Shown here: one piece after another, positions 1-7,915 of the stretch | Layout: every line of letters begins with the position of its first letter | How positions within the stretch are numbered: the stretch's first letter is position 1 | Assembly: GCA_023392515.1 (NCBI GenBank) | Contig: JAEVYX010000142.1 | Location: 29,701-93,700, forward strand | Direction: 5' to 3' | Length of the DNA stretch: 64,000 nt | Origin: Bacillota bacterium | Lineage (GTDB): Bacteria > Bacillota > Clostridia > Christensenellales > Aristaeellaceae | The notes under the pieces: generated by a model | Told to the model about the DNA's origin: nothing | Seen by the model: only the letters and a program-made list of their open reading frames with translations | Database searches by the model: none | Position numbers and translations under genes: made by a program

Positions 1-734
1 CGGATGTTATAGACGAAATGCTCCGTCATGCCTCCTGTATCCCCATCCAATATAATGGGCTTGGTGGTTACCTCCATGATCTCCTCCAGCGTCTGTATTC
101 GGGAGGTCATGTCCACCAATTCAATGTCCGGCTTGCCCTTGGCGGTAGAATCACAAAGGCTGGACACCCACATACCATCAAACTGCCGGATGCCATCCCT
201 GGTTTCCACCTTTGTCTTTTCCACCAAAAGACCGGTCAGGCCGTTGTGCGCCTCCATGACCGATAAACATTTCTTATATTTCAACAGCTTTTTCAGCCTT
301 GCCCGGCGGTTTTCAGGCATGGCAAGCTGTTCCTGCAAGGTGCTGAGGGTTTCTTCCGTAGGGGTATAGGTGTAGGGAAACTCCACCAGCTCTCCGCCCC
401 ATTCCTTCAGCTTTTCAATCACCCTGCCGCGTATGTTCACTTGAAAGCCTGTGCGCCAGTCATCTCCATGAACCACCACATCAGGTTTCAGCTTTTCCAA
501 TATGTCCTCATAGTCCAGCTTGTCCTGCACCACCACCTGAGCGACCCCCCGGATGCTGCGGAACAAGGCCAGCCGTTCCTCCAACGGAATAAGGGGGTAT
601 CGCTTGAAGGACGCAACCACTTCATCGGTCAAAACGCCCACCGTGAGTTCTCCCAGCTGTGCCGCATTGTTGATGATCTTAATATGGCCGTTATGCAGAA
701 TATCCGTGCTGAAACACATGTATACTTTTTTCAT
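1..734 (-). CDS. aepX: Phosphoenolpyruvate mutase with N-terminal cytidylyltransferase-like domain (partial)
   Basis: The minus-strand frame starts at ATG 734 and runs off the window, so the C-terminal part is missing. About 244 residues are visible. Residues 1-130 look like a cytidylyltransferase (Rossmann) domain: MKKVYMCFSTD followed by the HNGH nucleotide-binding motif. From about residue 150 the sequence matches the PEP mutase branch of the isocitrate lyase superfamily (SVMEAHNGLTG, FDGMWVSSL, DGDTGGMTEHF). PEP mutase forms the C-P bond by converting PEP to phosphonopyruvate, the entry step of phosphonate synthesis. The start overlaps the stop of the upstream nucleotidyltransferase by four bases (ATGA), so the two are translationally coupled. 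The neighbouring phosphonopyruvate decarboxylase supports the call. The EDK active-site loop lies beyond the window and cannot be checked. Confidence 0.87.
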   Translation of the reverse strand, partial: MKKVYMCFSTDILHNGHIKIINNAAQLGELTVGVLTDEVVASFKRYPLIPLEERLALFRSIRGVAQVVVQDKLDYEDILEKLKPDVVVHGDDWRTGFQVNIRGRVIEKLKEWGGELVEFPYTYTPTEETLSTLQEQLAMPENRRARLKKLLKYKKCLSVMEAHNGLTGLLVEKTKVETRDGIRQFDGMWVSSLCDSTAKGKPDIELVDMTSRIQTLEEIMEVTTKPIILDGDTGGMTEHFVYNI

Positions 735-1474
735 TGGCTTCCTCCCGCCTCCCGGCCGCAGGTCTTTACAAACCGGGCGGATACCTCCCGCAAATCCTTT
801 TCGTTGTCAATTTCCAAGCAAAGCCTGCCGCCCATATCCAAGGGATGGAGCGACACATTATCATGGAGAATGGGATTCAAAGCATTTTCCGCATACACAT
901 TTGTTTCACCACGCTGGCAAAAATCATCTATTTGCGCCATCCAAGCGTTGAAATCCGGCTCATTTAAACGATAGGCAGGCTGGCATGCCACACAATCCTC
1001 CCCGAAAAAAGAAAGCCCAATGCCCCGGACCAGACCGTCGCCCAGCTTTGCCTTGAAATCCTTTTCCGGCAAAGGCAGCCCACGGTCTACCGCAACAACG
1101 CTGGGACCCTTTTCAAAGAGCATATCATAGACAGCAGGCTCCAAAACCAAGTCGCCATGGAGCAAAAGCACATCACCCACAAGATGCGGAGCCGCCAGGT
1201 GCATGGAATAAATATAATTTGTTTCCCGAAAACGGGGATTAGGCACATAGGTGATGGAAAGAGGAAGGTGCAGTTCATCTATGTGAGCCTTAAGCCGGTC
1301 CTGAAAGGGGCCGGTGGTTATCACCACATCTTTAATTCCGCAGCGGACCAATTGTGTCAATTGCCAGCTGATGATGGTCTGCGAAAGGCCGATTTCGCAC
1401 ATACATTTGGGAGCATGTTCCGTATACGAGCCCATTCTCAGGCCCACTCCCGAATTGAGCAGCAGTGCCTTCAT
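731..1474 (-). CDS. LicC/PntC-like nucleotidyltransferase of a phosphonate operon
   Basis: This 247-residue protein opens with a sugar-nucleotidyltransferase signature variant (LLLNSGVGLRMG, then KCMCEIG). This is the fold of LicC and of the aminoethylphosphonate cytidylyltransferase PntC. The DXD-like segment HGDLVLEP near residue 107 would bind the metal and nucleotide. Lying between the decarboxylase and PEP mutase genes, it most likely activates a phosphonate such as 2-aminoethylphosphonate with CTP for transfer to a lipid or glycan. That substrate is inferred from context; the sequence itself shows only the nucleotidyltransferase fold. An AGGAGG-type SD lies just before ATG 1474, at the end of the upstream gene. 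The closest alternative is a choline-phosphate or sugar-phosphate nucleotidyltransferase. Confidence 0.82.
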   Translation of the reverse strand: MKALLLNSGVGLRMGSYTEHAPKCMCEIGLSQTIISWQLTQLVRCGIKDVVITTGPFQDRLKAHIDELHLPLSITYVPNPRFRETNYIYSMHLAAPHLVGDVLLLHGDLVLEPAVYDMLFEKGPSVVAVDRGLPLPEKDFKAKLGDGLVRGIGLSFFGEDCVACQPAYRLNEPDFNAWMAQIDDFCQRGETNVYAENALNPILHDNVSLHPLDMGGRLCLEIDNEKDLREVSARFVKTCGREAGGSQ

Positions 1475-1475
1475 T

Positions 1476-2624
1476 CTAGATCTCCTCCCGGCGCAAATAG
1501 GCCATCAATCCAGCCAGGTTTTCTTTAGGTGTAGTTGCAGGGCGCCCCAGATTTTCCCGGGAGCCTTGGGAAAGTAGCACTTCCACAAAGCGGGGTCCTG
1601 AAGACGGAATTTTTCTGGCCTTCTGATCGGCCCATGTTTTCCATTCAGCTTCGTTTTCCGCAAAGGCGCATTCCCTGTATCCCGCTGCTTTCGCCAGCGC
1701 GCAAAAATCCGTCCGTCCGTCATTTACCGGCATGCCTCCCACGCTTTCATGGGCACCATTGTTTAAGACCACATGGGTCAGGTTGCCACACCGGCTGGAA
1801 GCGGCCACCACCATGCTGCCCAAATGCATCAGCATAGCCCCATCCCCATCCAGGCACCATACGTTTATGCCAGGCTTTTCCCGTGCGATACCCAAGGCGA
1901 TCATCAGCGCGTGGCCCATGGAGCCCACGGTCAAAAAATCCCGTTCATGGGTTTCACCTCGCTGTTCCCGTAGCTCATATACTTCCCTGGACGTTTTGCC
2001 CGTTGTAGTCACAAATACATCGCGGTGGCCTGCGGCACTCAACAAAATGGAAAGGGCCTGCTCTCTTCTGAGCAAGGAGAGCTCTGGGTATATCACTTTC
2101 AACGCCTGTTCAAAGGTATTTTTCCGAATTAGGAAAGCAGCCGATTTTCCTTGCTGCAAAATCGCTTGACATGCATCTGCAGCCGCTAAAAACGCATCTG
2201 CGGTGGTTTCGGATGATAATGTAAACGTAGTCAGATCCAGCAATTCCATCAATTCCGGTGTAATCTCGCCCTGAAAGAGGTGCTGGGGTTCATCCTTTAC
2301 CCCCGGCTCTCCCCGCCATCCCACAACGAATAAACAAGGGATGCCATATACCTTTTCATGTAAAAGCGATGTGATGGGATTTACCGCGTTGCCAAGGCCG
2401 CTGTTTTGCAAATAGACCATGGCAGGCTTTCCGGCAGCGATATAATGCCCGGCCGCCAGAGCCACCGCAGCACCTTCATTGGGAGCGACCAAGTGGCGTC
2501 CTTCTGCGCCATATGCCCGATAGAGTACATCGCATAAGGGTTTTAATTGAGAGTCGGGAACGCCAGTATAAAAATCGATCCCCAGCCGCTCCTGAAGGAC
2601 CTGCAAAAACCATTCTGCCCGCAT
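1476..2624 (-). CDS. aepY: Phosphonopyruvate decarboxylase
   Basis: A 382-residue thiamine-diphosphate enzyme of the family that converts phosphonopyruvate to phosphonoacetaldehyde, the irreversible step that pulls PEP mutase forward. The N-terminal half has the family signature (TGVPDSQLKPLC, then APNEGAAVALAAGHY with the catalytic Glu). The C-terminal half has the ThDP-binding GDG motif (CLDGDGAMLMHLGS) followed by LNNGAHESVGG. Length is normal for the family. The start ATG 2624 has SD GGAGGAA upstream. It is the first gene of the operon, one base upstream of the nucleotidyltransferase gene, and has a near-perfect promoter in front of it. Confidence 0.93.
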   Translation of the reverse strand: MRAEWFLQVLQERLGIDFYTGVPDSQLKPLCDVLYRAYGAEGRHLVAPNEGAAVALAAGHYIAAGKPAMVYLQNSGLGNAVNPITSLLHEKVYGIPCLFVVGWRGEPGVKDEPQHLFQGEITPELMELLDLTTFTLSSETTADAFLAAADACQAILQQGKSAAFLIRKNTFEQALKVIYPELSLLRREQALSILLSAAGHRDVFVTTTGKTSREVYELREQRGETHERDFLTVGSMGHALMIALGIAREKPGINVWCLDGDGAMLMHLGSMVVAASSRCGNLTHVVLNNGAHESVGGMPVNDGRTDFCALAKAAGYRECAFAENEAEWKTWADQKARKIPSSGPRFVEVLLSQGSRENLGRPATTPKENLAGLMAYLRREEI

Positions 2625-2672
2625 GAATGTTCCTCCGCTTTTTCAAAAGCCAATACAATTTATGACTTTTCC

Positions 2673-2701
2673 ATTATAGAAACTTTTCCAACCCGTGTCA
2701 A
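2673..2701 (-). promoter_or_regulatory. Consensus housekeeping promoter of the phosphonate operon
   Basis: Read on the minus strand, TTGACA (2701-2696) and TATAAT (2678-2673) are separated by exactly 17 bases. Both hexamers match the sigma-A consensus perfectly. The predicted transcript starts about 45 bases before aepY. No operator-like palindrome is obvious, so expression may be strong and constitutive. Confidence 0.85.
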
Positions 2702-2728
2702 CGAAAGCTGTCCTACCCGTTTGGTACA

Positions 2729-2757
2729 TTGTTTTTTTATGCAGCTTATGGTATGAT
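2729..2757 (+). promoter_or_regulatory. Probable promoter of trhA-lctA
   Basis: TTGTTT (2729-2734) and TATGAT (2752-2757) with a 17-base spacer lie about 45 bases before the trhA start and diverge from the phosphonate promoter. Confidence 0.6.
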
Positions 2758-2807
2758 TCGCCTGAGATTCCTCTAGAAAAATGCATATTTGCAGGAAAGG
2801 GCAATTC

Positions 2808-3470
2808 ATGGAGCAAAAAAAGATATTTCGAATTCCCCTCCCTTCCTATTCCTTATCGGAGGAACTGATCAATTCTATTTCACATGGTGTAGGCGCACTT
2901 TTTAGCATGGCCGCTCTTGTAATCTGCCTTGTGACCAGCTTGCAAAAGGGTAACCCCAATGCTATTATCGCCAGCGCTATTTATGGCGAAACGCTGATTT
3001 TGCTGTATGCCATGTCTACCATTTACCATGCTCTCAGGCCAAACCGGGCAAAGCGGGTTTTTCGGGTGATTGATCACTGCAGTGTGTTCTTATTGATTGC
3101 GGGTACTTATACGCCCTATACGCTGGTATCGCTTAACGATTCCACAGGCTGGCTGCTTTTCGGAGTAGCCTGGGGAACGGCTATAATTGGCATTATTCTA
3201 AACGCGATTGACTTAAAAAAGTTTGCCCTGTTCTCCGTCTTATGCTACTTGGCCATGGGATGGGTCATCCTGTTTGCTGCCGGCCCTCTTTCCCGGGCCA
3301 TTGCGCCGGAGGGATTCAGGCTCATGATCTATGGGGGCATTCTGTATACCCTGGGTGCCGGGTTGTATGCCCTGGGAAAAAAGATCAAGTATATGCACTC
3401 AATCTTCCACTTTTTCGTGCTGGGCGGAAGCCTCCTCCACTTCTTCTCCATCTGGCTTTACGTGTTGTAA
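2808..3470 (+). CDS. trhA: TrhA/hemolysin III family membrane protein (PAQR-like)
   Basis: A 220-residue integral membrane protein with about seven hydrophobic segments. The conserved family motifs are present: ELINSISHGVGALF near the N-terminus, STIYHAL in the first third, VIDHCSVFLLIAGTYTP in the middle and HSIFHFFVLGGSLLHFF near the C-terminus. The conserved His residues match the metal-site pattern of PAQR proteins. Family members are implicated in membrane homeostasis; toxin activity is not implied. ATG 2808 is preferred over an in-frame ATG at 2781 because AGGAAAGG sits 8-16 bases upstream of it. The gene ends 25 bases before lctA, so the two are probably co-transcribed, although no functional link is known. 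Confidence 0.9.
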   Translation: MEQKKIFRIPLPSYSLSEELINSISHGVGALFSMAALVICLVTSLQKGNPNAIIASAIYGETLILLYAMSTIYHALRPNRAKRVFRVIDHCSVFLLIAGTYTPYTLVSLNDSTGWLLFGVAWGTAIIGIILNAIDLKKFALFSVLCYLAMGWVILFAAGPLSRAIAPEGFRLMIYGGILYTLGAGLYALGKKIKYMHSIFHFFVLGGSLLHFFSIWLYVL

Positions 3471-3495
3471 CTGTGCCAAAAAAGGGGATAGCGCC

Positions 3496-4182
3496 ATGGA
3501 AATGAATCAGGGCCAGGGAAAGGCATATGAAAGAGTAATTGAGTATGTCAAACAAGAAATATTGAGCGGTGAACTTCGCCAGGGGCAAAAGCTTATGCCC
3601 GAGCGGGAATTGGCCGAACATTTAGGAGTGGGGCGCAATTCTGTACGGGAAGCCTTGCGAACCTTGGGCATCATTGGTGTTATTTCCAGCACCCAGGGAG
3701 CAGGCAATTTTGTTGCCTGCAACTTTGAAAAAAGCCTGGTGGAATGGATGACCATGATGTTTCTTTTACAGCGCACCAATCACCGGCAGATCAGTGAACT
3801 GCGGCAGGGATTGGAAATTCAGGCAGCCTATCTGGCCATTGACAAAATATCAGATGAGACCATCCTGGGCCTCCGTCAAATTGTGGATGAACTATCTCAA
3901 AGCACGGATGAGCGAAGGAACGTAGCGATGGACAAACAGCTGCATTACCGCATCGCCCAAGCCTCGGAAAACCCGCTGATTGTTGAAATCCTGCAAGCGC
4001 TGTCGGACGTGATGGATATATTTATAAAAGATTTGCGCCGGGAAATTCTTATGGACGTCAAAAGCAAGGACAGGCTGCAAAATGCGCATGAAAGTATGGT
4101 TCAGGCGCTTCAGATGCGGGATCGAGATCAATTGACCGCCGCATACCATGAGCACTTTCTGCTTATCAATAATGCACTTTAG
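3496..4182 (+). CDS. lctA: FadR-subfamily GntR regulator of lactate oxidation
   Basis: A 228-residue repressor-type protein. Residues about 10-75 form the winged-helix GntR domain (LMPERELAEHLGVGRNSVREALRTL) and residues about 95-220 an all-helical FCD effector domain. FCD regulators such as LldR and PdhR sense carboxylates like lactate or pyruvate. It sits directly before the lactate dehydrogenase/Etf genes, as lctA does in Acetobacterium woodii. Three palindromes of the TGGT...ACCA type in the following intergenic region are its likely operators. ATG 3496 follows a GGGGAT SD. Lactate as the effector is inferred from context. Confidence 0.88.
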   Translation: MEMNQGQGKAYERVIEYVKQEILSGELRQGQKLMPERELAEHLGVGRNSVREALRTLGIIGVISSTQGAGNFVACNFEKSLVEWMTMMFLLQRTNHRQISELRQGLEIQAAYLAIDKISDETILGLRQIVDELSQSTDERRNVAMDKQLHYRIAQASENPLIVEILQALSDVMDIFIKDLRREILMDVKSKDRLQNAHESMVQALQMRDRDQLTAAYHEHFLLINNAL

Positions 4183-4213
4183 TATTTGTCATTTTTTTAT
4201 CAACCCTAGACTT

Positions 4214-4301
4214 TTCTCATGTGGTGTGATACCATATATACAGAATTGGTAGGACCAGAGAGACCCTGCTTTTTATTTTTCGCATTATTGGTAGTACCAA
4301 T
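4214..4301 (+). promoter_or_regulatory. lctBCD promoter with three GntR-type operator palindromes
   Basis: A candidate promoter TTCTCA (4214-4219), 17 bases, TATACA (4237-4242) precedes lctB. Three dyads surround it: TGGTGTGATACCA at 4222-4234 inside the spacer, TGGTAGGACCA at 4247-4257 at the presumed start site, and the perfect 15-base palindrome ATTGGTAGTACCAAT at 4287-4301. The last matches the PdhR/LldR operator pattern ATTGGTnnnACCAAT. Dyad centres are near 4228, 4252 and 4294; the last two are 42 bases apart, about four helical turns. This layout suits repression by the adjacent LctA, possibly with looping. Confidence 0.75.
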
Positions 4302-4335
4302 TTGCCCGTTTCGATTCCAGGAAGGGAGAATTTAC

Positions 4336-5160
4336 ATGGAAATATTGGTCTGCATCAAACAGGTGCCCGAAACGAACAAAGTGGAAGTAGACCCGGTAAC
4401 AGGCGTATTAAAGCGGGGCGGCGTTGCCTCCAAAATGAACCCTTATGATTTATATGCCCTGGAGACGGCGCTTCGGCTTAAGGAAGACCACGGCGGAAGC
4501 ATCACCGTCATCAGCATGGGTCCTCCCCAAGCCCAGCAGGTGATACGGGAAGCCTACGCCATGGGGGCGGACAGGGGCTTTCTGCTTACCGACCGAAAGT
4601 TCGGCGGAGCAGATGTGCTGGCAACCAGCTATACCCTGTCCCAAGGTATCCGCAAAGCGGGAGAATTTGATTTGATTCTATGCGGCAAACAAACCACCGA
4701 CGGGGATACAGCTCAGGTAGGCCCTGAAATTTCCGAATACCTGAATATCCCCAGCGTGGCCAATGTGCGGCGCATCCTTGCGATGGAAGAAAAGGCCGTT
4801 GTTGTGGAAATGGACATGGGGGACGACGTGGAAGTGACCCGAGTGTTTTTCCCATGCCTGTTATCTGTGGAAAAAGATATTTTCCAGCCTCGCCTTCCTT
4901 CCTTCGTTCGCAAAATGAAGTCGAAGGATACACCCATTACCTTTTTAAGCCTTGCAGACATGGCAGACCAGGAAGAAAAGCACTATGGGCTTACAGGCTC
5001 CCCCACCCAGGTGCAAAGAATATTTCCACCGGAATCCCATGTACATCAGGAAATATGGCAGGGAAACGGGGACGAATTGTCCGCCAGGCTATATGACACG
5101 TTGGTGCAGGCCAAATTTGTGGAAAGCCGGGAAGGAGGAGATAGCACATGGCAAAATTGA
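4336..5160 (+). CDS. lctB: Electron transfer flavoprotein beta subunit of lactate dehydrogenase complex
   Basis: A 274-residue EtfB-family protein ([18 protein letters not shown] at the start, [15 protein letters not shown] near residue 115). In the A. woodii LctBCD complex this subunit carries the electron-confurcating FAD. The complex drives endergonic lactate oxidation with NAD+ by coupling it to oxidation of reduced ferredoxin. The pairing with a ferredoxin-bearing EtfA and a GlcD-type dehydrogenase points to this complex rather than to beta-oxidation Etf, and no acyl-CoA dehydrogenase is nearby. ATG 4336 has SD GAAGGGAG. Its last 13 bases overlap lctC, implying coupled translation. Confidence 0.9.
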   Translation: MEILVCIKQVPETNKVEVDPVTGVLKRGGVASKMNPYDLYALETALRLKEDHGGSITVISMGPPQAQQVIREAYAMGADRGFLLTDRKFGGADVLATSYTLSQGIRKAGEFDLILCGKQTTDGDTAQVGPEISEYLNIPSVANVRRILAMEEKAVVVEMDMGDDVEVTRVFFPCLLSVEKDIFQPRLPSFVRKMKSKDTPITFLSLADMADQEEKHYGLTGSPTQVQRIFPPESHVHQEIWQGNGDELSARLYDTLVQAKFVESREGGDSTWQN

Positions 5161-6338
5161 TCGTTCATCCGGAGAAAATACCCGATAAGGAAGCCCTGAT
5201 CAAATTGTGTCCCTTTGGCGCCATGGAAGTAAAAGGGGATACAGTGGAAATTAACGCCGCCTGTAAAATGTGCCGAATCTGCGTAAAAAAAGGCCCGGCA
5301 GGTGCTGTGGAATATGTGGAGGACATTCAAAAAAAACCGACCGTAGACAAAAGCGCTTGGCGCGGCGTTGCCGTTTATGTGGACCATGTAGATGGGGTGA
5401 TCCACCCTGTTTCCCTGGAACTGATCGGCAAAGCCCGGGAACTGGCCGCCAAGATCCATCAGCCTGTTTATGCACTTTTTCTGGGGCATGGCATTGGCGA
5501 AAAAGGAAGAGAGCTTTTGCATTTCGGTGTGGATGAACTGCACGTGTACGATCAGGAAGAACTTCACCGGTTCAAAATTGAAGCGTATACCTCCGCTTTT
5601 GTTGACTTTATAGAGCGAGTGCATCCTGCGGCCATTCTTGTAGGCGCCACCACCGTAGGACGGCAGTTGGCACCCCGGGTAGCGGCAAGGCTGCGCACAG
5701 GGCTGACTGCCGACTGTACCCAGCTTGAAATGCGGGAAAACAGTGATCTCATTCAAATCCGTCCTGCTTTTGGCGGCAATATCATGGCCCAGATCTTTAC
5801 ACCCAACCATAGGCCGCAAATGGCCACCGTGCGCTACAAGGTAATGGATGCACCCAAGCGGAGTACGGAATCCTCCGGCAAAACGCTGTTTTACACCCTG
5901 CCCAAAGAGAAGCTTGAAAGCCGGGTAGAAGTGCTGAGCGTATCGGAAAAACCAAAGGAGCAATTTATTGAATCTTCCGATGTGCTTGTAGTGGCCGGCC
6001 GCGGCATTAAAAAGGACAGCGACCTGCAAATGCTTAAGGAATTGGCCGATCTGCTTCACGGGCAGCTGGCCTGCACCCGTCCTTTGGTAGAGTGCGGATG
6101 GGTGGAAGCCAAGCGGCAGGTAGGGCTAAGCGGGCGCACCGTACGGCCCAGGCTGATCATCGCTTGCGGCGTTTCCGGCGCTATCCAGTTTGTGGCGGGC
6201 ATGAACCATGCAGATACTATTGTGGCAATCAACAAAGATGAAAAGGCTCCCATCTTCAAGGTGGCCCATTACGGATTGGTTGGCGACCTGTATGAAATCG
6301 TGCCAAAACTGATGGAAAAGCTTAAAGGACAGGCGTAA
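5148..6338 (+). CDS. lctC: Electron transfer flavoprotein alpha subunit with N-terminal iron-sulfur domain
   Basis: A 396-residue EtfA. An extra N-terminal ferredoxin-like domain (residues about 1-65) holds Cys21 (LCPFGAME) and Cys39, Cys42, Cys45 (CKMCRIC), enough for one [4Fe-4S] cluster. This domain is characteristic of LctC and related bifurcating Etfs and is the likely ferredoxin docking or entry point. The remainder is the standard EtfA fold, ending in the FAD-binding segment ([19 protein letters not shown], then [11 protein letters not shown]). The start overlaps lctB by 13 bases, with GGAGGAG upstream as SD. Confidence 0.92.
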   Translation: MAKLIVHPEKIPDKEALIKLCPFGAMEVKGDTVEINAACKMCRICVKKGPAGAVEYVEDIQKKPTVDKSAWRGVAVYVDHVDGVIHPVSLELIGKARELAAKIHQPVYALFLGHGIGEKGRELLHFGVDELHVYDQEELHRFKIEAYTSAFVDFIERVHPAAILVGATTVGRQLAPRVAARLRTGLTADCTQLEMRENSDLIQIRPAFGGNIMAQIFTPNHRPQMATVRYKVMDAPKRSTESSGKTLFYTLPKEKLESRVEVLSVSEKPKEQFIESSDVLVVAGRGIKKDSDLQMLKELADLLHGQLACTRPLVECGWVEAKRQVGLSGRTVRPRLIIACGVSGAIQFVAGMNHADTIVAINKDEKAPIFKVAHYGLVGDLYEIVPKLMEKLKGQA

Positions 6339-6358
6339 AGCGGAAAGGAGGGCAACCT

Positions 6359-7762
6359 ATGAGATATAAGAAAATCACCCCGGCTGATGTAGATCATTTG
6401 CGGACTATTATATCGGACCCGGACCGGGTTCTCTTTGGCGAGGTAATCAGCGAGGATTATTGCCATGACGAATTGAGCGGAACCACCAGTGAACCGGATG
6501 TGGTGGTTTTGCCTGCCTCCGCCCAGGAGGTATCACAAATTCTGCGGTATGCAAATCAGGAATGCATCCCCATCACCCCCCGGGGTGCCGGCACAGGGCT
6601 GGTTGGCGCGGCAGTGCCTATGGAGCATGGCATTCTTCTGGACATGAGCCGGATGAATCACTTTCTAGAATTGGATGAAGACAATTTGACCCTGACGGTG
6701 GAGCCCGGTGTTCTTCTCATGGAGCTTTCCGCCTACGTGGAGGAGCGCGGCTTTTTCTATCCCCCCGATCCCGGCGAAAAGTCCGCAACCATCGGCGGCA
6801 ATATCAGCACCAATGCGGGAGGCATGCGCGCTGTGAAATACGGCGTTACCCGGGACTATGTGCGGGGGCTTGAAGTGGTTTTGCCAAGCGGGGATATTGT
6901 TCAGTTTGGCGGAAAGGTCGTAAAAAACAGTTCCGGCTACGCCTTGAAGGACCTGGTAATCGGCTCGGAAGGCACGCTTTGCGTCATTACCAAAGCCATA
7001 TTGAAGCTTCTTCCCCTGCCAAAGCGCACCATCAGCCTATTGGTGCCCTTTCCCACCCTGCGCCAGGCCATCGGCACGGTGCCCTTGATTGTCAAGTCCA
7101 AGGCAATCCCCACCGCAATCGAGTTTATGGAGCGGGAAGTGATTCTGGACGCGGAAGAATACCTGGGCAAAAAGTTCCCCGACCATCAGGCGGATGCTTA
7201 TCTCCTGCTAAAATTTGATGGCACCACGCTGGAAGAGATCGAAAAAATTTATGAAGACGTAGCCCAACTATGCTTAAGCCAAGGTGCCATGGATGTGCTG
7301 ATTTCGGATACCGAAGAGCGGGACGAATCCATCTGGAAAGCCAGAGGCGCCTTTTTGGAGGCCATTAAAGGCTCCACCACCTACATGGATGAGGTGGATG
7401 TGGTGGTGCCCCGCAACTGCGTTCACGAGCTTGTGGAATTCGTGCATGATCTGCAGCAGGAAGTGAACATTCGTATCAAAACCTTCGGCCATGCCGGAGA
7501 CGGAAACCTGCACGCCTATATTCTAAAGGATAATTTGTCCGATGATGTATGGGAAGAACGCATGTCCCTTGCAATGGAAAAAATCTATGAAAAGGCTCGT
7601 TTGCTGAAAGGTGAAGTATCCGGTGAGCATGGCATCGGCTATGCCAAACGCCCCTACCTTCAGGAGGCGAAAGACCCGGCGATACTGGCCCTGATGCGCG
7701 GTATCAAGGCAGCTTTTGATCCCAATAATATTCTGAACCCGCATAAGGTTTGTGAAAACTGA
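6359..7762 (+). CDS. lctD: FAD-linked D-lactate dehydrogenase subunit (GlcD family)
   Basis: A 467-residue FAD-binding oxidase. The PCMH-type FAD domain spans about residues 40-220, with [14 protein letters not shown] and the segment [11 protein letters not shown]. The C-terminal FAD-oxidase domain ends with the family signature [14 protein letters not shown] and [11 protein letters not shown]. It should oxidise lactate to pyruvate and pass electrons to the LctBC flavoprotein. It begins 20 bases after lctC with a strong SD (AAAGGAGG). The A. woodii lactate permease and racemase genes are absent downstream; the operon ends here with a terminator. Glycolate or another 2-hydroxyacid is a possible alternative substrate. 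Confidence 0.9.
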   Translation: MRYKKITPADVDHLRTIISDPDRVLFGEVISEDYCHDELSGTTSEPDVVVLPASAQEVSQILRYANQECIPITPRGAGTGLVGAAVPMEHGILLDMSRMNHFLELDEDNLTLTVEPGVLLMELSAYVEERGFFYPPDPGEKSATIGGNISTNAGGMRAVKYGVTRDYVRGLEVVLPSGDIVQFGGKVVKNSSGYALKDLVIGSEGTLCVITKAILKLLPLPKRTISLLVPFPTLRQAIGTVPLIVKSKAIPTAIEFMEREVILDAEEYLGKKFPDHQADAYLLLKFDGTTLEEIEKIYEDVAQLCLSQGAMDVLISDTEERDESIWKARGAFLEAIKGSTTYMDEVDVVVPRNCVHELVEFVHDLQQEVNIRIKTFGHAGDGNLHAYILKDNLSDDVWEERMSLAMEKIYEKARLLKGEVSGEHGIGYAKRPYLQEAKDPAILALMRGIKAAFDPNNILNPHKVCEN

Positions 7763-7821
7763 GCCCAAATAGAAATGCTCTGACAAATGAATGCCACCGG
7801 TTTAGCTGGTGACTATCCCAA

Positions 7822-7866
7822 AGCCAAAAGACTGCCCTCGCTTTCGCGAGTGGCAGTCTTTTGGCT
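7822..7866. terminator. Bidirectional terminator between lctD and the SH3 protein gene
   Basis: A 15-base perfect stem (7822-7836 with 7852-7866) is extended by an inner CTCG/CGAG helix. T-rich and A-rich arms allow it to act for both converging genes. Confidence 0.85.
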
Positions 7867-7915
7867 TGCAGTAGAGGGCGCATCCCCCTTTTTTCATAAA
7901 CAACCCTTTTTGAAA

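Noticed and set aside
5046..6059. 337-codon minus-strand open frame inside lctC
   Set aside because: The plus strand encodes a clear EtfA with an iron-sulfur domain; the opposing frame has no SD and no recognisable domain.
4336..6338. Etf of fatty-acid beta-oxidation
   Set aside because: No acyl-CoA dehydrogenase, thiolase or hydratase is nearby, while a GlcD-type dehydrogenase and a lactate-type GntR regulator flank the genes.
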